Below are positions 24,890 through 36,105 of a stretch of DNA of 64,000 bases, piece by piece; position 1 is the first letter of the stretch; the number at the start of each line of letters is the position of its first letter. The notes under the pieces were generated by a model. The model was not told where the DNA came from. It saw only the letters and a program-made list of their open reading frames with translations, and made no database searches. Location of the stretch: the NCBI RefSeq assembly GCF_003337305.1, contig NZ_QPJO01000003.1, positions 372,001-436,000 of the forward strand, in the 5' to 3' direction. Source of the stretch: Winogradskyella arenosi (GTDB lineage: Bacteria > Bacteroidota > Bacteroidia > Flavobacteriales > Flavobacteriaceae). The position numbers and the translations under genes are program-made.

Positions 24890-25834
24890 CTATAAGGCTG
24901 CTATTTGGTCTTTCGCTGTTTCAAACTCAGCAACCATAGTCTCGACAATTTTAGCCACGGGTTGCACATCATGAATTAAGCCTGCGATTTGTCCAATTTC
25001 TAACTCTCCTTCTTCTAAATCACCTTCAAACATTCCTCGTTTAGAACGGGCTCTTCCTAATAATTCTTTAAGCTGTTCTGGAGTAGGACTCGTTTTATAA
25101 AGCTCTTGGAGGTCATTGTAAAATTTGTTTTTCACTAATCTAACCGGTGCTAATTCTTTTAAGGTTAATTGGGTATCACCTTCTTTAGCATCGACCACTA
25201 CTTGTTTAAATGCTTGGTGCGCAGAAGATTCTTCACTGGCTACAAACCGGCTTCCTACTTGTACGCCATCAGCACCTAAAACCATACATGCCAACATGGC
25301 TTTTCCTGTGGCAATACCACCAGCTGCAATTAATGGAATATCCAATTGTTCTTTCACCATTGGAATTAAGGTCAAAGTAGTGGTTTCATCTCTTCCATTA
25401 TGGCCACCAGCTTCAAAACCTTCAGCGACAATAGCATCTACTCCGGCCGCTTGTGCTTTTAAAGCAAACTTAACACTGCTTACCACATGAACTACAGTAA
25501 TCCCTTGATCTTGTAACCATTTGGTCCATGTCTTCGGATTTCCAGCAGAGGTGAATACAATCTTAACTTCTTCCTCTACAATGATATCCATGATTTCTTT
25601 AATGTTGGGATATAACATCGGGACGTTAACCCCAAAAGGTTGATCGGTAGCGGCTTTACATTTTTTAATATGGTCTCGAAACACATCAGGATACATAGAT
25701 CCTGCTCCAATTAATCCTAAAATTCCAGCATTGCTTGCAGCAGAAGCCAAACGCCAACCGCTATTCCAGATCATTCCGGCTTGGATGATCGGATATTTAA
25801 TATTGAAAAGTGAAGTGATTCTATTAGTCATCAT
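24890..25834 (-). CDS. Nitronate monooxygenase-like FMN enzyme (NPD/FabK family)
   Basis: The protein has 314 residues and a TIM-barrel FMN fold. Family motifs are IKYPIIQAGMIWNSG at the N-terminus, EGFEAGGHNGRDETTTLTL near residues 136-155 (catalytic His in AGGHNG), IAAGGIATGKAMLACMVLGADGVQVGSRF at the phosphate-binding end. Members oxidise nitronates or act as FabK enoyl-ACP reductases. The short C-terminus and the AGGHNG motif fit either, so the precise reaction is open. Translation may begin at Met1 (25834) or Met2 (25831). It appears monocistronic between the antiporter and the protease genes. Confidence 0.87.
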   Translation of the reverse strand: MMTNRITSLFNIKYPIIQAGMIWNSGWRLASAASNAGILGLIGAGSMYPDVFRDHIKKCKAATDQPFGVNVPMLYPNIKEIMDIIVEEEVKIVFTSAGNPKTWTKWLQDQGITVVHVVSSVKFALKAQAAGVDAIVAEGFEAGGHNGRDETTTLTLIPMVKEQLDIPLIAAGGIATGKAMLACMVLGADGVQVGSRFVASEESSAHQAFKQVVVDAKEGDTQLTLKELAPVRLVKNKFYNDLQELYKTSPTPEQLKELLGRARSKRGMFEGDLEEGELEIGQIAGLIHDVQPVAKIVETMVAEFETAKDQIAAL

Positions 25835-25964
25835 AAGTGTTCTCTATTTTATGGTGTATAAAATTCGACAATTCAGATGAAAATTACGACGGAAATGACA
25901 TGAAATTATGAAGATACTTCTATTCCATTACGACGTCTTAAGGTCTAATAAGCTCAGCCCCAAT

Positions 25965-27587
25965 TTAAGGCGTCGTTTTAATAAACTGAAGCGTTTTAAC
26001 CCCTACTTCTGTAGTAAGTTGTATAAGATAAACCCCTGCGGATAATACGGAAACGTCAAGACTCTCGGTGGTTTCCGTAAGTGTTTCTTGTAAGACTTCT
26101 TGACCTAATTGGTTATAAACAACAACCTTGATCTGACTTTGGGTTTCAGGAAAACTGAGATATAGGTCTGAATTTACCGGATTAGGATACAGACGAAGGC
26201 CTTCTAAATTGAAATCGTCCACTGATAACGCTAAATTCTTAGCCATGTATAAATTAGGTATTCCGTATCCTAAAAATTGATCTGGAGCATTATACTGTGA
26301 TGCCGATTGCCTCACCAAATCTTTAAGAACGCTTGGTGTTACATTGGGTAATGCTTGTTTTAAGGCCGCAAGCCCCCCACAAAGAATTGGTGCGCTAAAA
26401 GAGGTACCATTATTTTGAACAATACTATTATACTCATCAATAACAAATGCGTTTCCACCTCTTGCCACAACATCGGGTTTCTGATAACCAATTTGCGCAG
26501 CACTACCTTGCGAACTAAAAGACACATAATCCCCATCTGCATTTACAGCACCAATACTAAGCACGTTAGGCGAATCTGCCGGAGCACCGACCGTTTGCCA
26601 CGATGCGCTTCCAGAATTGCCTGCACTTACCACAACTAATAGCCCTTTTTCAGCAGCAATATTAGCGCCTTTAGTAATAAAGGCCGTTTCGCCATTCATG
26701 TCTGCAGGGGTATAACTGTAATTCGCATTATCATAAGTGGTATAGCCCAGAGACGTATTTATAATATCTACGCCTAAACTATCGGCACGTTCTGCTGCTT
26801 CTACCCAATAACTCTCTTCCACCGGATTTTCACTTGAGGCATCTTCGGTTCTAAATAAATAATAAGACGCATCTGGTGCAGTGCCCACAAAACTATCTTG
26901 AATAAAGCCGCCCATAGTACTTAATACTTTAGTTCCATGGTTACTTGAGGTACTGTTAAAAACATCGGTTGTTCGGTCTACAAAATCATACCCGCCTAAT
27001 AACAACCCTTGGTCTCTTAAATTTTGAAATGCGCCCATGGTATCCGCATTCGGAAATCCGGCATCCATAATGGCAATGTTGACTCCTTCTCCGGTATAGT
27101 CGTCGAGATGTAAGTTATCCACCCCAATCATTTCTACCTGATTTTGGGTATGTCCGTAGGTAAACGCAATCGTGACATCTTCAATATCTAAATCCGTATG
27201 CTGCTGCTCGGGTCTCCCACTGCTGTTAAGATTAGGGTTTGCAAAAACAACAGCATCTACAAAATCTAAATTGGTAAGCCCATTTATAGCACTTTCCGTT
27301 CCTCTCACATGCAGCGCATTAAACCATTTCGATTTTGCCAGGACTTCAATATCTGTTTGCGCTTTAACCGTAGTAATATACCCTTCATTTAGAGGAACAT
27401 CACGGGCATCTATAGCTATATTAAAATTTTGCTTTCGGTCTATAGCTTTCTGCGTTAGTATACTAATTGGATTTGCAAGCGAAGCCGCTACATTAGGTTT
27501 ATCCGTAAAATAAATCCAAGCGTCTTCTTGTGCAAAAGTAGGTACGCTTAGGCAGGCTAGAAGAAAAACGAGTACTGTTCTCAACAT
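25965..27587 (-). CDS. Secreted S8 subtilisin-like protease with T9SS sorting domain
   Basis: From ATG 27587 the protein has 540 residues. A signal peptide (MLRTVLVFLLACLSVPTFAQ) begins exactly there; the frame reaches 27668, but the extra residues hide the signal. The catalytic triad motifs are NIAIMDAGFPNAD (Asp), SSNHGTKVLS (His) and NGTSFSAPIL (Ser), all intact. The last 75 residues form a type A T9SS C-terminal domain beginning LRLYPNPVNSDLYLSF and ending with GVYLIQLTTEVGVKTLQFIK. Such proteins cross the outer membrane by the type IX system and lose the tail. Likely role: extracellular protein degradation. It follows mnmA in orientation but is separated from it by a terminator. Confidence 0.93.
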   Translation of the reverse strand: MLRTVLVFLLACLSVPTFAQEDAWIYFTDKPNVAASLANPISILTQKAIDRKQNFNIAIDARDVPLNEGYITTVKAQTDIEVLAKSKWFNALHVRGTESAINGLTNLDFVDAVVFANPNLNSSGRPEQQHTDLDIEDVTIAFTYGHTQNQVEMIGVDNLHLDDYTGEGVNIAIMDAGFPNADTMGAFQNLRDQGLLLGGYDFVDRTTDVFNSTSSNHGTKVLSTMGGFIQDSFVGTAPDASYYLFRTEDASSENPVEESYWVEAAERADSLGVDIINTSLGYTTYDNANYSYTPADMNGETAFITKGANIAAEKGLLVVVSAGNSGSASWQTVGAPADSPNVLSIGAVNADGDYVSFSSQGSAAQIGYQKPDVVARGGNAFVIDEYNSIVQNNGTSFSAPILCGGLAALKQALPNVTPSVLKDLVRQSASQYNAPDQFLGYGIPNLYMAKNLALSVDDFNLEGLRLYPNPVNSDLYLSFPETQSQIKVVVYNQLGQEVLQETLTETTESLDVSVLSAGVYLIQLTTEVGVKTLQFIKTTP

Positions 27588-27628
27588 GGGCTTCGGTTTT
27601 AATATGACAAATTGGTCTCTAAAATACA

Positions 27629-27662
27629 GAAGACCTTTCAGATGAACATCTAAAAGGTCTTC
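27629..27662 (-). terminator. Terminator after mnmA
   Basis: The 15-bp arms at 27629-27643 and 27648-27662 match at 14 positions, with a 4-nt loop GAAC. It is placed 26 nt after the mnmA stop. On the minus strand it is followed by TGTATTTTAG, a modest T-tract. Confidence 0.65.
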
Positions 27663-27687
27663 AAACAAATTAACCTTTGCGACTAAT

Positions 27688-28875
27688 TTAAGAAATTACG
27701 CCAGAACCTACGAGTTCTTCTCCTAAATACCAGGCTACAAATTGGCCTTCCGTAATCGCAGATTGCCTAGTTTCAAATTCAACATACAATCCAGAAGCTA
27801 CTTTATGTAAGGTGGCTTTATCTAAATTTTGTCTGTAACGTATTCTTGACAAGACGTCCATAGTTTCTCCGTCATTTAATGCCAAATCTGTACGTACCCA
27901 ATGTAATTCTTCATTAGACACAAAAAGCACATTTCTGTAAAGTCCTGGGTGTTTTTTACCTTGACCTGTGTAGATAACATTCTCATTAACATCGGTATCA
28001 ATAACAAATAAGGGCTCTACCGTGCCGCCAACGCCTAAACCTTTCCGTTGTCCTTTGGTAAAATAATGGGCCCCTTGGTGTTTCCCTACCACTTTTCCGT
28101 CGGCAACCTTGTATTTTGGTTTTTTAGACCCATAGGCTAATTCTTCTTCTTTAGTACTAAAGGTCGGTGGGACTTGATTGTAACGTTCAAAATTGGCATC
28201 AATCTCTACAATCTGCCCTTCTTTAGGCTTTAATTGTTGTTGTAAAAAATCGGGTAACCTCACCTTACCAATAAAACAAAGCCCCTGCGAGTCTTTCTTT
28301 TCAGCGGTAATTAAATCTTGCGCTTTAGCAATTTCTCTAACCTCAGGTTTAAGTAATTCCCCAATAGGAAATAAGGCTTTTGCCAATTGCTGTTGCGACA
28401 ACTGACAAAGAAAATACGACTGATCTTTATTTCCATCTACACCAGCCAAAAGCTGATGCACCTCTTCACCATCTTTTTCAATAGTACTTTTTCTGCAGTA
28501 GTGTCCTGTAGCGACGTAATCAGCTCCAAGTTCTAAGGCGATGTCCATAAAAACATCAAACTTAATTTCTCGATTACAAAGCACATCGGGATTAGGCGTT
28601 CGACCTTTTTCATACTCGTCAAACATATAATCTACAATACGCTCTTTATACTGTTCACTTAAATCTACAGTTTGAAACGGAATCCCTAATTTATCTGCCA
28701 CCAACATGGCGTCATTACTATCTTCTAGCCAAGGACATTCGTCTGAGATGGTTACCGAATCATCATGCCAATTCTTCATAAAAAGCCCAATAACTTCGTA
28801 ACCTTGTTCTTTTAATAAATATGCGGCTACACTTGAATCTACACCTCCCGAAAGCCCTACTATTACTCTTTTCAT
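27688..28875 (-). CDS. mnmA: tRNA-specific 2-thiouridylase MnmA
   Basis: The protein has 395 residues. It has the PP-loop [13 protein letters not shown] at residues 9-21, the first catalytic Cys in [14 protein letters not shown] and the second in [12 protein letters not shown], plus ATGHYCR and [14 protein letters not shown]. MnmA makes 2-thiouridine at the wobble base of Lys, Glu and Gln tRNAs, receiving sulfur from the IscS/Tus-type relay. The Bacteroidota version has an insertion ([27 protein letters not shown]) relative to the E. coli form. A TAATTTTG element on the minus strand at 29007-29014 is a possible promoter 131 nt upstream. Confidence 0.97.
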   Translation of the reverse strand: MKRVIVGLSGGVDSSVAAYLLKEQGYEVIGLFMKNWHDDSVTISDECPWLEDSNDAMLVADKLGIPFQTVDLSEQYKERIVDYMFDEYEKGRTPNPDVLCNREIKFDVFMDIALELGADYVATGHYCRKSTIEKDGEEVHQLLAGVDGNKDQSYFLCQLSQQQLAKALFPIGELLKPEVREIAKAQDLITAEKKDSQGLCFIGKVRLPDFLQQQLKPKEGQIVEIDANFERYNQVPPTFSTKEEELAYGSKKPKYKVADGKVVGKHQGAHYFTKGQRKGLGVGGTVEPLFVIDTDVNENVIYTGQGKKHPGLYRNVLFVSNEELHWVRTDLALNDGETMDVLSRIRYRQNLDKATLHKVASGLYVEFETRQSAITEGQFVAWYLGEELVGSGVIS

Positions 28876-29020
28876 CCGTTAATATCCTTATTATATTTAT
28901 TTTAAGTCCTTTTTTGATTGCACTTCTTTTTACATAAAAAGGCTAAACAAAACGTCTTCTAAACATCGTCATCAATTTACATTATGCTTTGTTCGAAAAC
29001 ATTTGGCAAAATTACAAAAT

Positions 29021-29047
29021 AAAAAAGGCAATCTTACATAGATTGCC
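29021..29047 (-). terminator. Rho-independent terminator after the YwqK gene
   Basis: The minus strand reads GGCAATCT-ATGTA-AGATTGCC (29027-29047), followed by TTTTTTATTTTG. It ends the gene that stops at 29081. The rest of 28876-29080 holds only the mnmA leader. Confidence 0.85.
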
Positions 29048-29080
29048 ATTCTCAAATCCTATTTAAACCATAGTTAATCC

Positions 29081-29791
29081 CTATGGTTTTTTAGATATGA
29101 CTTTCTGATTGGTGTGATCTACAGTTTTAGTTAATTTACCATCCTTATAATACTTCCAAATCCCTTTCTTCTGATTTTGTTCATAAACGCCTTCTGAGGT
29201 TAACTGATTATCGGCATTGTAATAATACGCTTGCCCATGGAGTTTGTCCTTCTTATAAATGGTATGGCGTAAAAGGGTATTTTTCTCAGAATACCACTTG
29301 GCTTCACCGTCTAACTTCCCATCTTTATAATGCGCAAGTTCTGCTAAAACACCATTAGGATAATACACAAAACGTTCTCCTGAAAGTAGACCTGCATCAT
29401 TATAATACTCTTCAATCATTTTTTTTGATGAATTTTTATGGTAAAAAATCCACTTCCCCATAAAGCGCTTCCCATTCATTTGCCCTTCACTAATCACCTT
29501 TTTATTTGAGGCATAAAAACTAACCTTAGCAATACTATCAGTTTCATTAAATACTTTGACTGCACTTAATACACTTTTCCCAGCCGATAGCGTGTAATAT
29601 TTAAAGGTGTCAACTTCCTTACCGTGTTCAAAAACCCCTTCATAGCGTTTTTGATCCGTCTGGTAATAGTTCTTGGTCCACAAGCCATGCCGTTTCTTGT
29701 TTTTATCAAACTGATTTACTGCATCTTGTGCCTGTACAGATGTTAAAAATAATGTTAAAGTAAATAAGACGTAAACTAATTGTTTAATCAT
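29081..29791 (-). CDS. YwqK/MORN-like repeat protein, secreted
   Basis: The protein has 236 residues with a signal peptide ending VQAQ (residues 1-22). The remainder is a series of about seven repeats of the MORN/YwqK type: GLWTKNYYQTDQKRYEGVF, GKWIFYHKNSSKKMIEEYYN, GERFVYYPNGVLAELAHYKDG, GEAKWYSEKNTLLRHTIYK, GQAYYYNADNQLTSEGVYE and GIWKYYKDGKLTK. Databases often label this family as a YwqK antitoxin, but the signal peptide argues against a cytoplasmic antitoxin role here. More likely it is an envelope protein of unknown function. It diverges from the fasciclin gene across a 65-bp gap. Confidence 0.85.
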   Translation of the reverse strand: MIKQLVYVLFTLTLFLTSVQAQDAVNQFDKNKKRHGLWTKNYYQTDQKRYEGVFEHGKEVDTFKYYTLSAGKSVLSAVKVFNETDSIAKVSFYASNKKVISEGQMNGKRFMGKWIFYHKNSSKKMIEEYYNDAGLLSGERFVYYPNGVLAELAHYKDGKLDGEAKWYSEKNTLLRHTIYKKDKLHGQAYYYNADNQLTSEGVYEQNQKKGIWKYYKDGKLTKTVDHTNQKVISKKP

Positions 29792-29856
29792 TTTGTAATT
29801 TAGTTAAACAAACTTTTGTAGAGTTTGAATGTTGAACAATTTAAAAACTCAAAACA

Positions 29857-30873
29857 ATGAAAATTATTTCAAAAAACTTCAAATTACTTACAGTATTTCT
29901 ATTGGTTTTAGGTCTTACTGCATGTAGTGATGATGATGACAACAATCTACCCCCTGCTGAACCTATGACAATCGTAGATGTAGCGATTGAAAACAATTTA
30001 ACATCTCTAGCTGCCGCTTTAGAAGCTACCGATTTGGTTAGTACATTACAAAGTGAAGGACCTTTTACCGTATTTGCTCCAACGAATGATGCATTTAGTG
30101 ATTTTCTAACGGAAGCCAATATTGATTTATCTAATATGACGGCTACTGAAATTGTAACCGTAAGAAACGTATTATTTAATCATGTGATTGCTGGAGCTAC
30201 TATTACCTCTACAGATTTAATTGGTGCAGGTTCTGGTTATGTGAGTACTGAAGCTGCTGGTGTAGCAGGGAACAACATGAGTTTATTTTATAATTTTACT
30301 GAAGGTAGCGTTGTACTTAACGGAATGTCTACAGTAACCACTGCCGATGTCACCGCCTCTAATGGTATTGTCCATGTGGTGGATGAAGTGATTACTTTAC
30401 CTTCAATAGTAACTTTCGCTACTGCAGACCCTAATTTTAGTAATTTAGTTGCGGCTCTAACCGCTGATGGTCAACCTGATTTTGTAACTACATTATCACT
30501 ACCTAACGGAGTAACGCCAACACCATTTACAGTTTTCGCTCCTGTAAACACAGCTTTCCAAGCCTTATTAGATAGTAACGACAACTGGAACTCTGTTGCG
30601 GATATCGATTCGGATTTATTAACAAATGTTTTACAACACCACGTTATTACTGAAGCCAACGTAAGATCAGAAGACCTTAGCGATGGTATGATGCCAACGA
30701 CCTTAGAAGGGGATATGATAACGATTAACTTACCAGGAAATGACGGGAATCCGGCTAAAATTACCGATGGTGCTGGGAATACAGACATCGATATTATTGC
30801 TGCAGATGTACAAGCGATTAATGGTGTAATTCATGCTGTTGAAACTGTATTACTTCCAGATACGACTAATTAA
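29857..30873 (+). CDS. Fasciclin-domain lipoprotein
   Basis: The protein has 338 residues. A lipoprotein signal MKIISKNFKLLTVFLLVLGLTAC is followed by an acidic SDDDDNN stretch, as in the lipoprotein export signals of Flavobacteriia that favour surface display. Two fasciclin (FAS1) domains follow: first about residues 45-180 (GPFTVFAPTNDAF, NGIVHVVDEVI), second about 185-335 (TPFTVFAPVNTAF, NGVIHAVETVLLP). FAS1 domains mediate adhesion. It is therefore probably a surface adhesin-like lipoprotein. A terminator follows. Confidence 0.93.
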   Translation: MKIISKNFKLLTVFLLVLGLTACSDDDDNNLPPAEPMTIVDVAIENNLTSLAAALEATDLVSTLQSEGPFTVFAPTNDAFSDFLTEANIDLSNMTATEIVTVRNVLFNHVIAGATITSTDLIGAGSGYVSTEAAGVAGNNMSLFYNFTEGSVVLNGMSTVTTADVTASNGIVHVVDEVITLPSIVTFATADPNFSNLVAALTADGQPDFVTTLSLPNGVTPTPFTVFAPVNTAFQALLDSNDNWNSVADIDSDLLTNVLQHHVITEANVRSEDLSDGMMPTTLEGDMITINLPGNDGNPAKITDGAGNTDIDIIAADVQAINGVIHAVETVLLPDTTN

Positions 30874-30914
30874 AAATAAAGAAAGTACATACCCCTATAT
30901 TGATTGATTAATTG

Positions 30915-30952
30915 CAAAACATCCAAACGACATACAGTTTGGGTGTTTTTTT
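30915..30952 (+). terminator. Rho-independent terminator of the fasciclin gene
   Basis: AACATCCAAAC pairs with GTTTGGGTGTT (one G-U pair) around GACATACA, followed by a T run to 30952. The rest of the 343-bp gap to 31216 contains no gene, only the yidC terminator. Confidence 0.85.
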
Positions 30953-31131
30953 ATGCTGCTTATTTCATCATAACACTTTTCATCCCTAACTCCAACCCTA
31001 GCGTCTTCCCTACACCCTTCTATCTAAAGCATGGAATGATACGATAGCTTCTAAGCTTTGAGTTGTATATTCTTTAAGGTTTATATCTAATTTGAAGATT
31101 CACCCCTCGCAATTAAATCTCAATACAAGGC

Positions 31132-31163
31132 AAAAATAAAGCCTTAACACTGCATGTTAAGGC
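31132..31163 (-). terminator. Rho-independent terminator of yidC
   Basis: The minus strand reads GCCTTAACA-TGCAG-TGTTAAGGC followed by TTTATTTTTG. The perfect 9-bp stem lies about 55 nt past the yidC stop. Confidence 0.8.
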
Positions 31164-31216
31164 TCTATTAGACTTTTTGAGTCTCTATATAAAGGCGACG
31201 TTAAACGCCTGTAGAC

Positions 31217-33130
31217 TTATTTTTTGCGTCCACGTTGTTGCGCTTGCTTTTGTTGCTCGGCTTGCTCCATCATTTCAGCCATTTTTTTCTGAAACTTACT
31301 TTGCTTTTTAGGCTTCGTTTTATTCACTTCAATCTTAGCTAAAACTTTGTCCTCGTCAATAATGTAATTTTTAATCACGAGCATAATTCCAATACTAATA
31401 GAGTTAGAAATAAAATAATATAAACTTAAACCAGAGGCATAGTTATTAAAGAAGACTAACATCATTAATGGAGAGAAGTAAATCATGTACTTCATCATCT
31501 TAGCCATATCTGGCATCCCTTCTTGTGTTGGTTGATTTGCCATTTGCTGACCTGTTGTCATTTTCATATAAAAGAAAATCGCAATCGCTGCCAAAATTGG
31601 AAATAAACTAACGTGATCTCCATATAGTGGAATACGGAATGGTAAATCTAAAACCGAATCAAATGAACTTAAATCATCTGCCCAAAGGAAACTTTTTTGT
31701 CTTAATGCAAAGGCTGTTGGGAAAAACATGAATAAGGCATAGAATACAGGAATTTGCATTAATCCTGGTAGACAACCACTTAAAGGACTTGCTCCTGCAC
31801 GGCTTTGAATAGCCATGGTTTCTTGCTGTGCTTTTAATTTATTGTCTTTGTATTTTTCTCTTACTGCATCTAATTCTGGTTTTAAGATTTTCATCTTCGC
31901 CTGCGATAAGAATTGCTTGTACTGTACAAAAGATAATAAAATCTTAACTAGAACCGTCATTACAATAATAGCGATACCGTAAGGTAAAAAGCCACTTAAG
32001 AAGTTAAATAATGGAATGAATAACATTTTATTTATCCAACCAAAAATTCCCCATCCAAAAGGAATACTTTTCTCTAATCCTTTATCGTATTGTTTTAAGG
32101 TTTTACTATCTGTAGGTCCGTAATACAATCCAAAATTCTTATTTAATTCACCACCATTATACGCTAAAGGCATTTTAGCTGTATATAATTTAGTGTATAA
32201 GGTATCTATTTCTTCATCTTCAACTAAATTTAACGAGGTCATTGCCACATTATCTAAAGTTGCATTTTCAGCCGCTAAAATAGTACTAAAGAAATGCTGT
32301 CTGTAAGAAACCCAATCCACATCACTTACTGTTTCATCGTCATCACCTCCTTGCGATAATTTATCTACTTTACCATCATCATGCATATAGGTTAAACGCG
32401 TGTAACGGTTTTCGTAACTGATACTTTTTGAATGACGAATGGTCTTTTGTTTCCAATCTATAGCAATAGGCTGCGATGTATTAAAGACACCGTTTAAACC
32501 TTGCGATCGAATTGAAAAGTCAATCATATAATCGTTTGGTTTCAACTCATAACGGTATTCTAAAAAGTCCGATGCAGAGACCTTAAGCTTCATAGAGACT
32601 ACGGTATTTTCACCGTTTTTAGTCACCGTAGGTTCAAAAGGAAAATCTTGAGTATTTAAAGTTCTGTTATCAGAAGTTCCAAAGGTAAGGTTAAAGGCAC
32701 TGTTTTGGTCTTTTACCATATATACCGGAACCGAGTCATAGTCTACAAAGTTTCTTAATTTCACTTCTGCTAAATGTCCCCCTTTACGGTTAAATTTTAA
32801 TTCAAACACGTCCGTAGTCACCCTTGTGTATTGTTCTGACGACTTTGGTAAGGTTAAAGCATAAGCAAATGCGCCTACTTTATTCTGAAGGGCTGCTTTT
32901 TGTGTCGAGTCTAAAACTTGTGTATTTTCAGTATAATCACTAGCCGTGGTTACTAAAGCAGCATTCTGTTTACTTTGATTATTTTCTGCTTCTGCCTGAG
33001 CTTGCTCTGCTTGCTTTTGTGCTTCAAGCTCCTCTGGTGTAGGTTGATTCTGGTACATTACGTATAATAATATCCCAAAAATGAGTACGAAACCTATAAT
33101 AGATTTAACGTCGAATTTCTTTTCTTCCAT
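31217..33130 (-). CDS. yidC: Membrane protein insertase YidC
   Basis: The protein has 637 residues. It has an N-terminal membrane anchor (SIIGFVLIFGILLYVMYQ), a Q/A/E-rich linker, a large periplasmic beta-domain (about residues 90-350), then five helices. The insertase core motifs are YGIAIIVMTVLVKILLSFVQ, SPLSGCLPGLMQIPVFYALFMFFP and LSLYYFISNSISIGIMLVI. The C-terminal tail is strongly basic (KKQSKFQKKMAEMMEQAEQQKQAQQRGRKK in two stretches) and should bind the ribosome. YidC inserts membrane proteins alone or with SecYEG. It lies 132 nt downstream of pyrG, probably cotranscribed, with an inverted repeat between. Confidence 0.97.
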   Translation of the reverse strand: MEEKKFDVKSIIGFVLIFGILLYVMYQNQPTPEELEAQKQAEQAQAEAENNQSKQNAALVTTASDYTENTQVLDSTQKAALQNKVGAFAYALTLPKSSEQYTRVTTDVFELKFNRKGGHLAEVKLRNFVDYDSVPVYMVKDQNSAFNLTFGTSDNRTLNTQDFPFEPTVTKNGENTVVSMKLKVSASDFLEYRYELKPNDYMIDFSIRSQGLNGVFNTSQPIAIDWKQKTIRHSKSISYENRYTRLTYMHDDGKVDKLSQGGDDDETVSDVDWVSYRQHFFSTILAAENATLDNVAMTSLNLVEDEEIDTLYTKLYTAKMPLAYNGGELNKNFGLYYGPTDSKTLKQYDKGLEKSIPFGWGIFGWINKMLFIPLFNFLSGFLPYGIAIIVMTVLVKILLSFVQYKQFLSQAKMKILKPELDAVREKYKDNKLKAQQETMAIQSRAGASPLSGCLPGLMQIPVFYALFMFFPTAFALRQKSFLWADDLSSFDSVLDLPFRIPLYGDHVSLFPILAAIAIFFYMKMTTGQQMANQPTQEGMPDMAKMMKYMIYFSPLMMLVFFNNYASGLSLYYFISNSISIGIMLVIKNYIIDEDKVLAKIEVNKTKPKKQSKFQKKMAEMMEQAEQQKQAQQRGRKK

Positions 33131-33145
33131 GTCATATTAATTTTC

Positions 33146-33196
33146 GACCTCTTTAAGTGATAAGTCGCCCTTTATTAGGCATCTCACTTAAGAGGT
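33146..33196. repeat. Inverted repeat between pyrG and yidC
   Basis: The arms 33146-33160 and 33183-33196 pair as GACCTCTTAAGTGA-type sequence with one bulged base and a 22-nt loop. It has no T-tract, so it could attenuate pyrG-yidC readthrough or protect message ends rather than act as a clear terminator. Confidence 0.45.
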
Positions 33197-33262
33197 CTTA
33201 AATGGTTCTATTCCGATTCTTCAAATAGTTAACCAATTTTTAGTTTGCGACAAAGTGACGCA

Positions 33263-34885
<1,623 letters not shown>

Positions 34886-34899
34886 TTATTAAACGCAGG

Positions 34900-34907
34900 C
34901 AAAATTA
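34900..34907 (-). promoter_or_regulatory. Candidate -7 element of pyrG
   Basis: The minus strand reads TAATTTTG (TAnnTTTG), with the ATG at 34879. No -33 TTTG was found at the expected distance. Confidence 0.4.
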
Positions 34908-35036
34908 CAAAATTTAATGAGTTATTCTCTATTTGTTTATGGTTTGTTGATATGTTCTTTTTAATATTCAAAGTAAAGGCCTAAAACAAGGCTTAATCCC
35001 TATAGTCCAAGTGCTTGAAAATTAATACTTCCTTTA

Positions 35037-35064
35037 AAAGCTTATACAAATCCACTAAGCTTTT
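35037..35064. repeat. Hairpin in the 308-bp gap between DUF3820 and pyrG
   Basis: AAAAGCTTA (35037-35045) and TAAGCTTTT (35056-35064) are perfect inverted repeats. There is no strong T-tract. It may end transcription from the DUF3820 side weakly. Nothing else was recognised between 34908 and 35187. Confidence 0.4.
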
Positions 35065-35187
35065 ATGATAATTGAGAAATAAAAAAAGAAGCGTCCCTAT
35101 TTTAACAAAAGATAAGCTCTGAACGTTCTAAAAAAATAACACATCTAAAGCCCAAAGTTTAGCACTAAAGAAAATAAATGAATGGGG

Positions 35188-35415
35188 TTACTTCTTAAAA
35201 TCTCTTCGGATGGTGTAGATCAACTCTTCTAAACCATTAATCTTTATCTCGCACATTTGCGCCATCATACGTCCTAATTTTCCTGGTGGAAAACCTTTTT
35301 GTTGGTACCATATGTAGTAAGCCTCAGGAACATCTATAAGATAATAGTTTTTATATTTTCCAAATGGCATTTTATAATGTGCCAACTCAATTAAAACGGT
35401 GCCGTCTAATTCCAT
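35188..35415 (-). CDS. DUF3820 small protein
   Basis: The protein has 75 residues. It has the DUF3820 core MPFGKYKNYYLIDVPEAYYIWYQQKGFPPGKLGRMM. This module resembles the C-terminal part of the exonuclease encoded at 55.7-56.5 kb (FGKHKGKRVLEVLDKEPGYFGWLL), the ExoX-type C-terminal domain. The stand-alone form therefore may bind nucleic acid or a nuclease partner, which is inference. It has no signal peptide. It is the last gene of the guaA-LysM-DUF922 stretch on this strand. Confidence 0.82.
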   Translation of the reverse strand: MELDGTVLIELAHYKMPFGKYKNYYLIDVPEAYYIWYQQKGFPPGKLGRMMAQMCEIKINGLEELIYTIRRDFKK

Positions 35416-35476
35416 GCTAACTTGTATCGGTAGGGGTTTTGTTGAATTCTTAAACCTTACTGAAACCGGTTTAATC

Positions 35477-36016
35477 TTATAAGGATTGAAACGATTCTAG
35501 CTGCTTAAGCTCTTGTGTAATGTTGGTTTTCCATTCTTGTTGCGCCGTTTCGTTCATAGAATGATTGGTTTCTAAATCGTAACGTTGTTGACGCTCATTT
35601 AAGGCCGTATTGATCTGCGAATGCAAGGCCTTCATTTGTGCCTTTATTTTCCTATTCACCTTTAATAAGGCCAATTCTTTTCTAAACTGACGGGCATAAA
35701 GTTCAGTAATATCAAAATGTAATTGTTCGTGGGCCAAAACATGAGGGTTGGCTTTGTCTTTAATATACCATGATTTATGCGGATAAAACTGAGCGGACAC
35801 CGTGGTAGAAAAATCAACAATTTGGCTTCCTGATGTTTTTACCGTAAAACCAAAAGTTATCCCTGATGCTGTTAAGGCTGCTGCATCAGAATTCGAATCT
35901 GGGGGTGCTTTAAAATCGGCCCAAGTCAGTTTTTTATCTTCATTCCAAGTTATGGCATCGTCGTTGGATACGGGCGTCACCACCAGTAAGCTTAGAAAAA
36001 GAATTATAATTTTCAC
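35477..36016 (-). CDS. DUF922 putative zinc protease, exported
   Basis: The protein has 179 residues with a short hydrophobic N-terminus (MKIIILFLSLLVVTPVS) that can serve as a signal peptide. It has an HExxH zinc motif, HEQLHFDITE, at residues 96-105 with Glu105 as the probable third ligand, and the DUF922-typical ITWNEDKKLTWADFKAPPD at the start of the mature part. It is probably a periplasmic or secreted metalloprotease; the substrate is unknown. The gene follows the LysM gene by 89 nt in the same orientation. Confidence 0.8.
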   Translation of the reverse strand: MKIIILFLSLLVVTPVSNDDAITWNEDKKLTWADFKAPPDSNSDAAALTASGITFGFTVKTSGSQIVDFSTTVSAQFYPHKSWYIKDKANPHVLAHEQLHFDITELYARQFRKELALLKVNRKIKAQMKALHSQINTALNERQQRYDLETNHSMNETAQQEWKTNITQELKQLESFQSL

Positions 36017-36105
36017 GTGTTGTTATCCTATTCATGTAGCATTATATTCTTAAACTCTAAGAACGACTCTAAACTTAAGTCTACTACACCATTACAGCCA
36101 TCTTT

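Noticed and set aside
29081..29791. Toxin-antitoxin system based on the YwqK label
   Set aside because: The protein has a signal peptide and no toxin gene lies next to it, so an antitoxin role is not supported here.
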